Notes under the pieces: model-generated | What the model saw: the letters and a program-made list of their open reading frames with translations, nothing else | Database searches by the model: none | Told to the model about the DNA's origin: nothing | DNA from: Paraburkholderia silvatlantica | Lineage (GTDB): Bacteria; Pseudomonadota; Gammaproteobacteria; Burkholderiales; Burkholderiaceae | Assembly: GCF_003096715.1 (NCBI RefSeq) | Contig: NZ_QEOL01000009.1 | Location: 62,001-126,000, forward strand | DNA length: 64,000 nucleotides | Direction: 5' to 3' | Position numbers and translations under genes: made by a program | Part shown: in pieces, positions 34,828-43,635 of the stretch | Numbering within the stretch: the first letter of the stretch is position 1 | Layout: each line of letters opens with the position of its first letter

Positions 34828-35685
34828 TCAGATCACGCCCGAAGAGCGCATATCGGCGAGATGGCGCTTCATGTCCTGGACGTCGAGCGCATGGGCTTCG
34901 CCCTTCTTCAATGCCACGCTGGTCGACAGGATGTCTACGATCACGAGCGCCGCGAGCCGCGAGGTCGTGGGCGTGTACACGTCGGTGTTCTCCAGCGTCT
35001 CGGCCACCACCGCCACGTCGCAGTAGCGCGTGAGCGGGCCACGCGAGCCCGTGATCACTACCACGCTCGCACCGCGCTCCTTCGCCGTGCGCGCCACTTC
35101 GATGAGCGAGCGCGTCGATCCCGTGTTCGAGATCGCCACCACGGCGTCGCCGGGCTTGAGCATCGAGGCTGCGATGAACTGCTGGTGCGAATCCTGGTGC
35201 GCGATGCAGGGCACACCAAAGAGCGGAAACTTCTGCTGCGCGTCGAGCGCCACGATCCCGGAAGCACCAAAGCCGAAAAACTCGATGCGTTGCGCCACCG
35301 CGAGCAGATCCACGGCGCGCCCGATCGCCTCGAAGTCCAGCTTCTTTCGAGCCCAGTCCAGGCTCGTGATGGTGTAATCGAAGATCTTGGTGGCCACCGT
35401 TTCGGGCGTGTCGGCGCCCGAGAGCACCGAGTGCGTGGCAGGCGCTCCCAGCGCGAGGCTCTGCACCGCGCGGATCTTGAACTCCTTGAAGCCGCTGCAA
35501 CCGATGGTGGCGCAAAAGCGCAGCACCGTGGGCTCGCTCACCTGCGCAAGCCGCGCGAGTTCGGACAAGCTCAGGTCCGCGATCGTGTGCACGTTGGCGA
35601 GAATGTAATCGGCGACTTGCCGGCTTCCGCGCCGCAGGTTCGGTCGGGCACGGTCAATCACTTCAAGAATGTTGTAATCGGGCAC
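34828..35685 (-). CDS. RpiR/MurR family regulator with SIS domain
   Basis: Regulator of 285 residues. The N-terminal RpiR helix-turn-helix (about 1-77) contains VADYILANVHTIADLSLSEL and VSEPTVLRFCATIGCSGFKE. The C-terminal SIS phosphosugar-binding domain (about 120-260) has RIEFFGFGASGIVALDAQQK and VVAISNTGSTRSLIEVARTA. It is the last gene of the - strand operon that begins at 40934, so it probably senses a phosphosugar of the local pathway. Likely targets are the inverted repeats in the divergent region at 40935-41143. Confidence 0.95.
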   Translation of the reverse strand: MPDYNILEVIDRARPNLRRGSRQVADYILANVHTIADLSLSELARLAQVSEPTVLRFCATIGCSGFKEFKIRAVQSLALGAPATHSVLSGADTPETVATKIFDYTITSLDWARKKLDFEAIGRAVDLLAVAQRIEFFGFGASGIVALDAQQKFPLFGVPCIAHQDSHQQFIAASMLKPGDAVVAISNTGSTRSLIEVARTAKERGASVVVITGSRGPLTRYCDVAVVAETLENTDVYTPTTSRLAALVIVDILSTSVALKKGEAHALDVQDMKRHLADMRSSGVI

Positions 35686-35769
35686 GCGTAAATTCCTTCG
35701 TCGACAGGCTGGCGCAACGCCAAGGCCGCATGGCGGTCACATGCGGCTGTCATGCGGTTACGACGCAGT

Positions 35770-36780
35770 TTAGCGGAAGAGCCAGCGGCGCCAGAAAATC
35801 GGGCCCTGCTGCATGAGCACCGCCGCGACGATGATCGCGCCCATCACCACCTGCTGGTGATAGCCCGGCACGCTCGCGAGATTCATGATGTTGCCGATCA
35901 CGCCGAGAATCAGCACGCCCATGAGCGTATTGAGCACGCCGCCCTTACCGCCCGCGAGGCTCGCGCCGCCGATCACCACGGCGGCGATCACGGTGAGCTC
36001 GTCGCCCACGCCCACGGTCGGTGCCCCCACACTCGCGCGCGAGGTGGAGATGATGCCCGCCATGGCCGCCAGCACGCCCGAGAACACGTAGGTGCCGAGT
36101 ACATGGCGCGCCACCGGCACGCCGGAAAGCCGCACCGCCTCTTCGTTCGAGCCGATGGCGCGCACCACGCGCCCGGCGCGCATGCGCCCGAGCGCAATGC
36201 CGCCCAGCACGAACACGATCAGCATCACGAGTGTCGGGCCCGGAACGCCAAGGTAGCTGTGGCGGCCGAAGTCGAGCAGCGCCTGGCCCGCGTCGTCGAC
36301 CAGGATGGGCGAACCGTTCGAGACGATCATGGCGAGGCCGCGCGCGACCGTCATCATCGCGAGCGTGACGACGAACGGCGTGAGGCGGCAGAACGCCACG
36401 AGCACGCCGGAGACGAGCCCGCACAGGCCGCCGGTCACGAGCGCCGCGGCCAGCGCGAAGGCAAGTCCATGCTCGGGAATGAGCAGCGCCGAGAGCACGC
36501 TGCCGAGCGCGGCGACCGAGCCCACCGAAAGGTCGATGCCGCCCGTAAGCACGACCAGTAGCATGCCGACCGACATGATGCCGACGCCCGCCACCTGGCG
36601 CGAGATGTTCGAGAGGTTCGCGACGGAGAGGAAGTCGCCGGAGACGAACGAGGCGGCCACGATCAGCACGACGAGGATCGCGACCGTGTTGAACTTGCGC
36701 GCGGCTTGCCAGCCGTGCTTGAGCGACGCGATGCCGGAGCGGCGCTCGCGCGGGTCGGAGGTGACGGCGCTGGGGTTCAT
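35770..36780 (-). CDS. Ribose-type ABC transporter permease (RbsC-like)
   Basis: Inner-membrane permease of 336 residues of the carbohydrate uptake (CUT2) class. It has the family stretch LVVLTGGIDLSVGSVAALGS, PFVVTLAMMTVARGLAMIVS and VVIGGASLAGGKGGVLNTLM. About 8-10 hydrophobic helices are visible. CUT2 transporters use one permease as a homodimer with a double ATPase (36823) and a binding protein (38463). It lies 84 bp upstream of RpiR in the same operon. Confidence 0.95.
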   Translation of the reverse strand: MNPSAVTSDPRERRSGIASLKHGWQAARKFNTVAILVVLIVAASFVSGDFLSVANLSNISRQVAGVGIMSVGMLLVVLTGGIDLSVGSVAALGSVLSALLIPEHGLAFALAAALVTGGLCGLVSGVLVAFCRLTPFVVTLAMMTVARGLAMIVSNGSPILVDDAGQALLDFGRHSYLGVPGPTLVMLIVFVLGGIALGRMRAGRVVRAIGSNEEAVRLSGVPVARHVLGTYVFSGVLAAMAGIISTSRASVGAPTVGVGDELTVIAAVVIGGASLAGGKGGVLNTLMGVLILGVIGNIMNLASVPGYHQQVVMGAIIVAAVLMQQGPIFWRRWLFR

Positions 36781-36822
36781 GATAGGTGTCTCCAGACTGA
36801 TTGAGCTTGATGAGCTTGAGGG

Positions 36823-38367
36823 TCAGACATGTGTGAGCGAGGCGTTTTCACGCTGGGGTGCGCCGTGCGGGCTGCCCTGCGTTTCGCCCGGATCTCGGCG
36901 CAGCGAGAGCGAGAGAATCGCTTCTTCGCTGTACTCTGCGGGTTGCAGTTCGCCGCGTATGCGGCCGTCGCCCATCACGAGAATGCGGTCGCACAGGCCG
37001 ATCAGCTCCTGATGCTCCGACGAGATCACGAGCACGGCCTTGCCGCGTTCGGCAAGCTGGTTGATGAGCGTGTAGATCTCGACTTTCGCGCCCACGTCCA
37101 CGCCGCGCGTGGGCTCGTCGAGAATGATGAGATTGCCGTCAGCGTGGAACCACTTCGCGAGCACGACCTTCTGCTGGTTGCCGCCCGAGAGCGTCGAAAC
37201 ATCGGCGTCCATCGAACGCGCCTTGATGCGCAGCGCGTCCATGAGATGCGCGACGCAGTCGCGCTCGCGCCTGAAGGCGAGAAAGCCACCTGGCGCACTC
37301 ACCGACTTGAGCGCCGCAAGCGTTACGTTGATGCGGATCGGCATCCTGAGCACGGCGCCCTGGCCCTTGCGGTCCTCGGGCACGAAGCCGATGCCCGCGC
37401 GCACCGCCGCTCCCGGCGAGCGTGCGCTCAGGCGCCGGCCATTGAGCTCGATCTCGCCCGCGTCGGGCCGGTCGGCCCCAAAGATCAGACGCGCGACCTC
37501 GGTACGTCCCGAGCCGATCAGTCCGCCGAGCCCCACCACCTCACCCGCGCGCACCTCGAACGAGACACCGCGCACCGCGTCGCCGCGCGCAAGATCGCTC
37601 ACCTTGAGCACGAGCTCGCCGCGCGTGGCGTGCCGCTCGGGAAACAACACCGAGAGCGGGCGGCCCACCATTTTGCGGATCAGTTCGTCCCGCGTGAGAT
37701 CGGCTGGCTTGAGCGTGTCCACGCGCTTGCCGTCCTTGAGCACGGTAATACGGTCGGCGACCGCGAACACTTCTTCGAGGCGGTGCGAGATATAGACGAT
37801 GCCCACGCCCCGCGCGCGCAGCCCACGCACGATCCGGAGCAGGCGTTCGGCGTCCGAGGGCGCGAGCGCGGCGGTCGGCTCGTCGAGCACGAGCAGCTTG
37901 AGCTCGCCGGAAAGCGCCTTGGCGATTTCGATCACCTGGCACTGCGCGGCGGACAGCGTACCGACGAGCGCCGCCGGATCGATCTCGAACCCAAGGCTGT
38001 CGATCAGCGCGCGCGCTTTTTCGCGCAGCGTGCGCCAGTCGATCATGCGCGGCAACGCACCGAGAAACACGTTCTCAGCCACCGAAAGATCGGGTGCGAG
38101 CGCCGTTTCCTGGTGAATCACGGCGATGCCCTCGGCGAGCGCCGCGTGGGGATTGCGCAGCACAATCTCGCGCCCCTCCACGCGAATGACGCCAGCGTCG
38201 GGCTGATGGCCGCCACCGATCACGCGCATGAGCGTCGACTTGCCCGCGCCGTTTTCGCCAACGAGCGCATGCACCTCACCGCTCATCACGTCGAAGTCGA
38301 TGTTCTCGATCGCGTGAATGCCGCCAAAGCGTTTGTCGATGCCCGTGAGCGCGATGAACGGAATCAT
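36823..38367 (-). CDS. Ribose-type ABC transporter ATPase (RbsA-like, two domains)
   Basis: Cytosolic ATPase of 514 residues with two nucleotide-binding domains. Domain 1 has an intact Walker A (VGENGAGKSTLMRVIGG) and Walker B (LLVLDEPTAALAPSD), but its signature reads LSAAQCQ. Domain 2 has the degenerate P-loop GLIGSGRTEVARLIFGADRP and an intact signature LSGGNQQKVVLAKW with LIILDEPTRGVDVGAKVEIY. This asymmetry is normal in RbsA/XylG/AraG proteins. It lies 95 bp from the binding-protein gene, with a strong hairpin in the gap. Confidence 0.95.
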   Translation of the reverse strand: MIPFIALTGIDKRFGGIHAIENIDFDVMSGEVHALVGENGAGKSTLMRVIGGGHQPDAGVIRVEGREIVLRNPHAALAEGIAVIHQETALAPDLSVAENVFLGALPRMIDWRTLREKARALIDSLGFEIDPAALVGTLSAAQCQVIEIAKALSGELKLLVLDEPTAALAPSDAERLLRIVRGLRARGVGIVYISHRLEEVFAVADRITVLKDGKRVDTLKPADLTRDELIRKMVGRPLSVLFPERHATRGELVLKVSDLARGDAVRGVSFEVRAGEVVGLGGLIGSGRTEVARLIFGADRPDAGEIELNGRRLSARSPGAAVRAGIGFVPEDRKGQGAVLRMPIRINVTLAALKSVSAPGGFLAFRRERDCVAHLMDALRIKARSMDADVSTLSGGNQQKVVLAKWFHADGNLIILDEPTRGVDVGAKVEIYTLINQLAERGKAVLVISSEHQELIGLCDRILVMGDGRIRGELQPAEYSEEAILSLSLRRDPGETQGSPHGAPQRENASLTHV

Positions 38368-38389
38368 GTAACTCTCTCCACTCGAACAG

Positions 38390-38414
38390 GCGCGCCGCCT
38401 TACGTGCGGCGCGC
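38390..38414 (-). other. Intercistronic GC-rich hairpin downstream of the binding-protein gene
   Basis: GCGCGCCGC and GCGGCGCGC form a perfect 9-bp stem with a 7-base loop in the gap between the binding-protein stop (38463) and the ATPase start (38367). There is no good T-tract on the - strand. Such hairpins often protect the upstream mRNA or reduce read-through, giving excess binding protein over membrane subunits. Confidence 0.6.
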
Positions 38415-38462
38415 TTTCGTCTTCAACAGCCAGAACATTCGCAGACCTGAAAAACGGCCGCT

Positions 38463-39440
38463 TCAGAAGATCGCCTTCGGGTTGTAGAACTTGTCGACAT
38501 TGCCCTTGGAGATCGCCGCCGAGGGCGTGTACGACACCTTCGGCACGTTCACGGCGTCGCCCTTCGCAGCCTTCACGCCGATGTCCACGGCGGTGCGCGC
38601 CACGAGCGCCGGGTCGTTGAGCGCGGTCACGCCGTACTTGCCCTGCTTGATGAGCGCGAGCGCTTCCTTCTGACCGTCGGCGGCCGCCACGAGCGTGATC
38701 CCCTGGCGGTTCGCGCTCTCGATCGCGCGGCGCGCGCCGAGCACCATGCTGTCGTTCTCGCCGAGCACCATGTTGATGTCTTTGTTGGCCACGAGCAGGT
38801 CTTCCATCGCCTTCAGCCCGCCTTCATCGGACCAGTTGCCCCAACCCTGGCCGACGATCTGCACGTTGGACTTGCCGGTCTTTTCGAGCTGCGCCTCGAT
38901 GATCCCTTCGAGCACGCCGTCGCGGCGCTCCTTGCCCACCGGATTGCCCTTCTCGCCCGAAATGAGCGCGATCTTCAGCGGCTTGTCGCCCATGTTGTCG
39001 ACGACCCAGCGGCCCACCAGCGCGCCGTTCTGACGATTGGACGACTGCACGAGCGTGAGGTAGTTGGCCTTCGGGTTGAGCGTGCTGTCGATCACCACGA
39101 CCTTCACGCCCGCCGCGCTCGCGGCGTTCACCGCGCCCACCAGCGCTTCGGGATCGGCCGGATCGATCACGAGCACCTTTACGCCGCGCGTAACCAGGTC
39201 CTCGACGTCGGCGATCTGCTTTTGCATCTTGCCTTGTGCGTCGGCAACGATCACGTCGGCGCCAAGCTCGGTGGCGCGCGCCTTGGCCGACTCCATCGCG
39301 GCGGCGAAGTATGGCGCGTTGAGCACCTTCATCGAAACGCCAACCTTCAGCTTGTCCGCGGCGAACGCGGGCGCGGTGGCCACTATGCCGGCCGCGGCAA
39401 GCGCGGCGGCGCACATCAGCTTTTGCATGAGACGCGACAT
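38463..39440 (-). CDS. Ribose-type periplasmic sugar-binding protein (RbsB-like)
   Basis: Periplasmic binding protein of 325 residues. The ATG at 39440 follows a very strong aaggaggag site. A signal peptide with core CAAALAAAGIVATAPAFAA is cleaved before ADKLKVGVSMKVLNAPYFAA. Family features are two-lobe peripla_BP_4 segments such as GVKVLVIDPADPEALVGAVN and LISGEKGNPVGKERRDGVLE. It binds a sugar, polyol or related ligand for the transporter encoded next to it. The ligand is unknown, but the divergent enzyme operon should degrade it. Confidence 0.95.
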   Translation of the reverse strand: MSRLMQKLMCAAALAAAGIVATAPAFAADKLKVGVSMKVLNAPYFAAAMESAKARATELGADVIVADAQGKMQKQIADVEDLVTRGVKVLVIDPADPEALVGAVNAASAAGVKVVVIDSTLNPKANYLTLVQSSNRQNGALVGRWVVDNMGDKPLKIALISGEKGNPVGKERRDGVLEGIIEAQLEKTGKSNVQIVGQGWGNWSDEGGLKAMEDLLVANKDINMVLGENDSMVLGARRAIESANRQGITLVAAADGQKEALALIKQGKYGVTALNDPALVARTAVDIGVKAAKGDAVNVPKVSYTPSAAISKGNVDKFYNPKAIF

Positions 39441-39509
39441 GTCTCCTCCTTATATAGGTGTGTCACGCGGTAAAACGGCGCGTTGCGCGCGGTGCGGCGT
39501 CGTGCAGGT

Positions 39510-40934
39510 TCATGACGCGAGCAACTTGCCGGGATTCAGAATGCCGAGCGGATCGAGCGCGGCCTTCACGGCGCGCATGGCGGCCAGTTCGGCCGGGGTG
39601 CGCGAGAGCGCGAGTACCTCGAGCTTCCTGGTGCCGATACCGTGCTCCGCCGACACCGAGCCGCCCATCTCCCCCGTCACGCCGTACACGGTTCGTTTGA
39701 CTTCGGCGGCGGCGCTCGCGGGCCAGTCCGGCTGCTGCACGACGATGTGCAGGTTGCCGTCGCCGAGATGGCCGTAGATCAGGATCGTGGCGTCGGGCCA
39801 GTGCGCGCGCAGGCGTTCGTCGCAGCGGCGCGCTGCCTCGCCCACGTCGGCAATGGAAAAACTGACGTCGAACGAGACGCGCCCCGGAATCAGGCGGCCA
39901 TACTCGCCGGGTGCGTCGCGAATCGCCCAGAACGCGGCGGCATGCGTTTCATTGGCCGCGAGCGCGGCGTCTTCGAGCGTGCCCGCTTCGAGCATGTCGG
40001 CAAGGAAGGCTTCGAAGGCGGCGCTCTGGCTTTCGGGCTCGGCGCCGCTGCTTTCGAGCAGCACATAGAACGCGTGACGTCCGGCGAGCGGCGCACGCAG
40101 TTCGGGCAGACGCGTGAGCACGAAGTCGTAGTATCCCGGCCACATCACTTCGAAGGCCGAAACACCGGCGGGCAGGCGCTCCTGCGCAAGACGTAGCAGC
40201 GTCGTGACGCTGGCGTAGTCGGGCACGCCGCACCATGCGGTCGAGACAGCGCGTGGCTTCGGGCGCAGCCGCAACACCGCGCGCGTGATTACGCCGAGCG
40301 TGCCTTCGCTGCCGATTAGCAGATTGCGCAGGTCGTAGCCCGTGTTGTTCTTGATCATTTTGCGCAGGCCGCCCACCACGCTGCCATTAGCGAGCACGGC
40401 CTCCACGTCGAGAGCCTGCTCGCGCATCATCCCGTAGCGGATCACGCGGTTGCCGCCAGCGTTGGTCGCGAGATTGCCGCCGATGGTGGCGCTGCCGCGC
40501 GCGCCCAGATCGAGGGGAAACATGAACCCTGCGGCGTCGGCGGCTTCCTGCACGGTTTGCAGCGGCACGCCCGCCTGCACCGTCATGGTCGCGCTCACCG
40601 GATCGATTTCCTCGATCTCATTCATCAGTTCGAGGCTCAACGCCACCTCGCCGCCCAGCAGACACGCGCCGCCAGCGAGGCCGCTCAACCCGCCCTGGGT
40701 CACCACCGGCTGACAGTGCGCATGGCAGATGCGCAGTGCTGTGGCCGCCTGTTTGGTCGTGCGCGGACGCACGAGCGCAATGGGCTCGGCGCACGGCATG
40801 CGGCTCGAATCAGCGTGGCTGCGGCCGGCGAACTCCGCCGGCAGGCTCACCACACTAGCGCCAAGCGCCTCGCGCAAGGCTTCCACCACGGGTGCGCCGG
40901 CCGAGCCGAGCGCCTGATGAGCGCTTTCCTGCAT
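39510..40934 (-). CDS. FAD-linked oxidase, GlcD/D-lactate dehydrogenase type
   Basis: Flavoenzyme of 474 residues of the VAO/PCMH family. N-terminal FAD-binding domain (about 40-220) shows VVTQGGLSGLAGGACLLGGE and GARGSATIGGNLATNAGGNR; the C-terminal cap (about 225-470) ends with the metal/substrate motifs YGHLGDGNLHIVV and SAEHGIGTRKLEVL. The family oxidises D-2-hydroxy acids such as glycolate, D-lactate, D-2-hydroxyglutarate or sugar acids. It is the first gene of the - strand operon with the sugar transporter and RpiR, divergent from the enzyme operon at 41144. It may act on the imported acid itself or a hydroxy-acid end product. Confidence 0.94.
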   Translation of the reverse strand: MQESAHQALGSAGAPVVEALREALGASVVSLPAEFAGRSHADSSRMPCAEPIALVRPRTTKQAATALRICHAHCQPVVTQGGLSGLAGGACLLGGEVALSLELMNEIEEIDPVSATMTVQAGVPLQTVQEAADAAGFMFPLDLGARGSATIGGNLATNAGGNRVIRYGMMREQALDVEAVLANGSVVGGLRKMIKNNTGYDLRNLLIGSEGTLGVITRAVLRLRPKPRAVSTAWCGVPDYASVTTLLRLAQERLPAGVSAFEVMWPGYYDFVLTRLPELRAPLAGRHAFYVLLESSGAEPESQSAAFEAFLADMLEAGTLEDAALAANETHAAAFWAIRDAPGEYGRLIPGRVSFDVSFSIADVGEAARRCDERLRAHWPDATILIYGHLGDGNLHIVVQQPDWPASAAAEVKRTVYGVTGEMGGSVSAEHGIGTRKLEVLALSRTPAELAAMRAVKAALDPLGILNPGKLLAS

Positions 40935-41000
40935 GCTTGCCTCCTGCTTTTTTCGTGTTGCCTCACTGGTCGCGAAGCGTGGGTTATTCGAGTAAAAACG

Positions 41001-41016
41001 ATAGTAACACTACTAT
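41001..41016. promoter_or_regulatory. Operator candidate: ATAGTA-N4-TACTAT
   Basis: A perfect 6-bp inverted repeat with spacer ACAC lies about 67 bp upstream of the - strand oxidase gene. It is a likely binding site for the RpiR regulator, by position only. Confidence 0.4.
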
Positions 41017-41063
41017 TAATAAAGTGAAAATAACGATAACACTCGGTATAAACCCGAATAGTC

Positions 41064-41078
41064 GTTTGTTTCGCAAAC
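41064..41078. promoter_or_regulatory. Operator candidate: GTTTG-N5-CAAAC
   Basis: A perfect 5-bp inverted repeat with spacer TTTCG lies about 65 bp upstream of the first gene of the + operon, where a repressor would block transcription. It is short and may be chance. Confidence 0.3.
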
Positions 41079-41143
41079 TATATCATCATAAATACTAACG
41101 TTTAGAAAACCACACGGACCCAATTTCGACGGAGATGAAAGCG

Positions 41144-41788
41144 ATGCAATGGCCCGAACCGCGTTCGTTCGACGTGGATCTGGCGACCGGCCTGATGGCC
41201 GGCACCGGTTCGCACTATCAGAAACGCCTTGGCGATCTCGCCGGGCTCTACGCCGACACGCGCGCCTTCGAGGCGCTCGCGGCCTCGCGCGGCGATGAAG
41301 TCGTTTATGAAGTCACCGACCACAGGCCCAACGCGAACGCGGGCGACCTCATCACGGGCGTGACCCGCATGAGCGCCGGCAAGGTGGGCGATGAGTTCTT
41401 CATGACGCGCGGCCACATCCACGCAAACGTAGACCGACCGGAGCTGTACTTCGGCCTCAAGGGCCATGGTTTGATGCTGATGGAGGCGCCCGACGGCGAG
41501 ACGCGCACCGTCGAGATCCGCGCAAACACGATGTGCTACGTGCCGCCGCGCTGGATTCACCGCTCCGTGAACCTCGGCGCAAGCGACTTTGTGATGCTGT
41601 TCTGCTACCCCGCCGACTCGGGCCAGGACTACGCGATCATCGAGCGCTCGAACGGCATGCGCACGCGCATCGTCGACGACGGCAAGGGCGGCTGGCAAAG
41701 CGCGCCCAATCCCGCCTGGCGCGCGCGCACGCATGCGGAGATCGACGCGCTGCTCGCGTCCCACACTGAAATGGAGCAGGCACGATGA
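41144..41788 (+). CDS. Cupin-type glucose-6-phosphate isomerase-like protein
   Basis: Protein of 214 residues of the archaeal-type (cupin) phosphoglucose isomerase family, unrelated to the usual bacterial Pgi. Metal ligands are visible: His91, His93 and Glu100 in TRGHIHANVDRPELYFGLKG and His139 in YVPPRWIHRSVN. The enzyme family interconverts a ketose and aldose phosphate with a bound metal. I chose the ATG at 41144, 9 bases past a ggag site; an ATG at 41135 abuts the site directly. It is rare in proteobacteria outside sugar-specific clusters, so it likely acts on a special sugar phosphate. It overlaps the next gene by 4 bp. Confidence 0.9.
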   Translation: MQWPEPRSFDVDLATGLMAGTGSHYQKRLGDLAGLYADTRAFEALAASRGDEVVYEVTDHRPNANAGDLITGVTRMSAGKVGDEFFMTRGHIHANVDRPELYFGLKGHGLMLMEAPDGETRTVEIRANTMCYVPPRWIHRSVNLGASDFVMLFCYPADSGQDYAIIERSNGMRTRIVDDGKGGWQSAPNPAWRARTHAEIDALLASHTEMEQAR

Positions 41789-42753
41789 GCTACGCTGCCG
41801 CCACGAAACCGACCTTCTACTTCATCGGCGTAACCACCGCCCAGAGTTCGATCATGCATGTGTTCCCCGCGTGGGCGCGCCATCTCGGGCTCGGCAATGT
41901 CGAGATGAAAGGCATCGACTTCGCGCCGCACGCAAGCGCCGAGGCGTATCGCGAAGCGGTGGCGTTCATCCGTCGCGATCCGCTCTCGCTCGGCGCGCTC
42001 GTCACCACGCACAAGATCGACCTGTACGCCGCGTGCGAGGATCTCTTCGACGAGATCGACACGCACGCGCGCATCATGGGCGAAACAAGCTGCCTCTCGA
42101 AACGCGATGGCAAGTTTGTGTGCCACGCGAAAGATCCCATCACATCGGGCTTCGCGCTCGACGGCTTCCTGCCGCCGGAGCATTTCGCGCACTCGGGCGC
42201 AGAGGTGTTTTCGATGGGTGCGGGCGGCTCGACGATCGCGCTCACCTGGCATCTGATGCAGCAAAGCCGTGGCGCGAACCGACCCTCGCGCGTGATCGTC
42301 TCGAACCGCTCGGGCGAACGTCTCGAGGAAATCGAGCGCATACACCGCGAGCTCGATCTGGGTGTGCCGTGCGAGTACGTGATCGCGCCACGCCCCGAGG
42401 ACAACGACGCCGTGGTCGCGCGCCTGAAACCAGGTGCGCTCGTGATCAATGCGACCGGCCTGGGCAAGGACGCGCCGGGCTCACCGCTCACAAACGCGGC
42501 ACGCTTTCCCGAGCGCGCCATTGCATGGGACCTGAACTATCGCGGCAATCTCGTGTTCCTCGATCAGGCGCGCGTGCAGCAGGAGGCCCGCCATTTGCAA
42601 ATCGAGGACGGCTGGACCTATTTCATTTACGGCTGGACGCGGGTGATAGCCGAGGTGTTTCATATTGACATTCCGACGCACGGCCCGGCTTTCGATGAAA
42701 TCTGCCGGATCGCCGCCGCGGCCGGTAAGCCGCAGGCAACACAATCGGCGTAA
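41785..42753 (+). CDS. Shikimate dehydrogenase (AroE)-like oxidoreductase
   Basis: Protein of 322 residues, longer than AroE (about 270). The N-terminal substrate domain reads FYFIGVTTAQSSIMHVFPAW. Lys77 (GALVTTHKIDLY) and Asp117 (AKDPITSGFALDGF) occupy the places of the AroE catalytic pair. The NAD(P) domain has SMGAGGSTIALTWHLM (residues 143 onward), VIVSNRSGERLEEIERI and VINATGLGKDAPGSPL. The shikimate-binding Ser-x-Ser region and the NTDG motif are not conserved as in AroE, so it probably oxidises a different hydroxyl compound, such as a polyol or sugar acid. It overlaps the isomerase-like gene (ATGA). No other aromatic-pathway gene is nearby. Confidence 0.85.
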   Translation: MSYAAATKPTFYFIGVTTAQSSIMHVFPAWARHLGLGNVEMKGIDFAPHASAEAYREAVAFIRRDPLSLGALVTTHKIDLYAACEDLFDEIDTHARIMGETSCLSKRDGKFVCHAKDPITSGFALDGFLPPEHFAHSGAEVFSMGAGGSTIALTWHLMQQSRGANRPSRVIVSNRSGERLEEIERIHRELDLGVPCEYVIAPRPEDNDAVVARLKPGALVINATGLGKDAPGSPLTNAARFPERAIAWDLNYRGNLVFLDQARVQQEARHLQIEDGWTYFIYGWTRVIAEVFHIDIPTHGPAFDEICRIAAAAGKPQATQSA

Positions 42754-42859
42754 TCAGCCCACGCCACGTAGCCAGACGCACTATTGGACGTAGAGCCACA
42801 GCAGCCAGTCGTGCGAGCGCGCGCTGGCGCACTCATTCACTCCATTCGAAGGACCGACG

Positions 42860-43633
42860 ATGTATCTCGACAAATTCCGCCTGGACGGCAAGCTCGCCGT
42901 GGTGACGGGCGCGGCGCGCGGGATCGGCTACGCGATCGCCGAAGCGCTCACGCAGGCCGGCGCGCGTGTCGTGCTTACAGACATGGACCAGGGCGCACTC
43001 GACGCTGCCGTGAGCAAGCTCGCGGCAGCGGGCACGCAGGTCGAAGGCGAACGGCTCGACGTCACCGACGTGGCCGCCGTACAGCGCGTGCACGACGCGG
43101 TGATCGCGCGCCACGGCCGCGTGGACGTGCTCGTGAACAACGCGGGCATCGCCATCTCGAATCATCCCGCCGAAACCATGACCGACGAAGTATGGGACCG
43201 CGTGATCGACGTGAATCTCAACGGCGTGTTCCGCTGCTGTCGTGCGTTCGGCAAGAGCATGCTGGAGCACGGCGGAGGCAGCATCGTGAACGTGGGCTCG
43301 ATGTCGGGCTTTATCGTGAACCGGCCGCAGGAGCAGGCGAACTACAACGCGTCGAAGGCGGGCGTGCATCACCTGACGCGCTCGCTCGCCGCCGAGTGGG
43401 GCGCGCGCGGCGTGCGCGTGAACGCCGTGGCGCCCACCTATATCGATACGGAGATGAACAAGTACGTGTACGAGAACGAGGAGATGTATCGCCACTGGGT
43501 TGGCGGCACGCCAATGAATCGGCTTGGCCGCGTGGACGAAGTGGCCTCGGTCGTGCTCTTTCTCGCCAGCGAGGCCGCGAGCCTGATGACAGGCTCGATC
43601 GTGCTCGCCGACGGCGGCTACGTGTGCTGGTGA
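42860..43633 (+). CDS. Short-chain dehydrogenase/reductase (SDR), polyol type
   Basis: NAD(P)-dependent oxidoreductase of 257 residues. Classical SDR motifs are present: VVTGAARGIGYAIAEAL, VNNAGIAIS, catalytic Ser in NVGSMSGFIVN, and Tyr-x3-Lys in ANYNASKAGVHHL. The Asp at the end of strand 2 (VLTDMDQG) favours NAD over NADP. It resembles arabinitol, xylitol or threitol dehydrogenases of proteobacterial sugar-alcohol clusters. The ATG at 42860 has gaagga upstream. A 106-bp gap separates it from the AroE-like gene, and the following MBL gene overlaps or abuts it, so all are probably one operon. Confidence 0.94.
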   Translation: MYLDKFRLDGKLAVVTGAARGIGYAIAEALTQAGARVVLTDMDQGALDAAVSKLAAAGTQVEGERLDVTDVAAVQRVHDAVIARHGRVDVLVNNAGIAISNHPAETMTDEVWDRVIDVNLNGVFRCCRAFGKSMLEHGGGSIVNVGSMSGFIVNRPQEQANYNASKAGVHHLTRSLAAEWGARGVRVNAVAPTYIDTEMNKYVYENEEMYRHWVGGTPMNRLGRVDEVASVVLFLASEAASLMTGSIVLADGGYVCW

Positions 43634-43635
43634 GC

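Larger units (their letters stand above)
40935..41143. promoter_or_regulatory. AT-rich divergent promoter region of the sugar locus
   Basis: This 209-bp region stands out as AT-rich in GC-rich surroundings and separates the two operons of the locus. It contains two short inverted repeats (41001-41016 and 41064-41078). I saw no unambiguous -35/-10 pair by eye, but both operons must start here. Confidence 0.6.
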
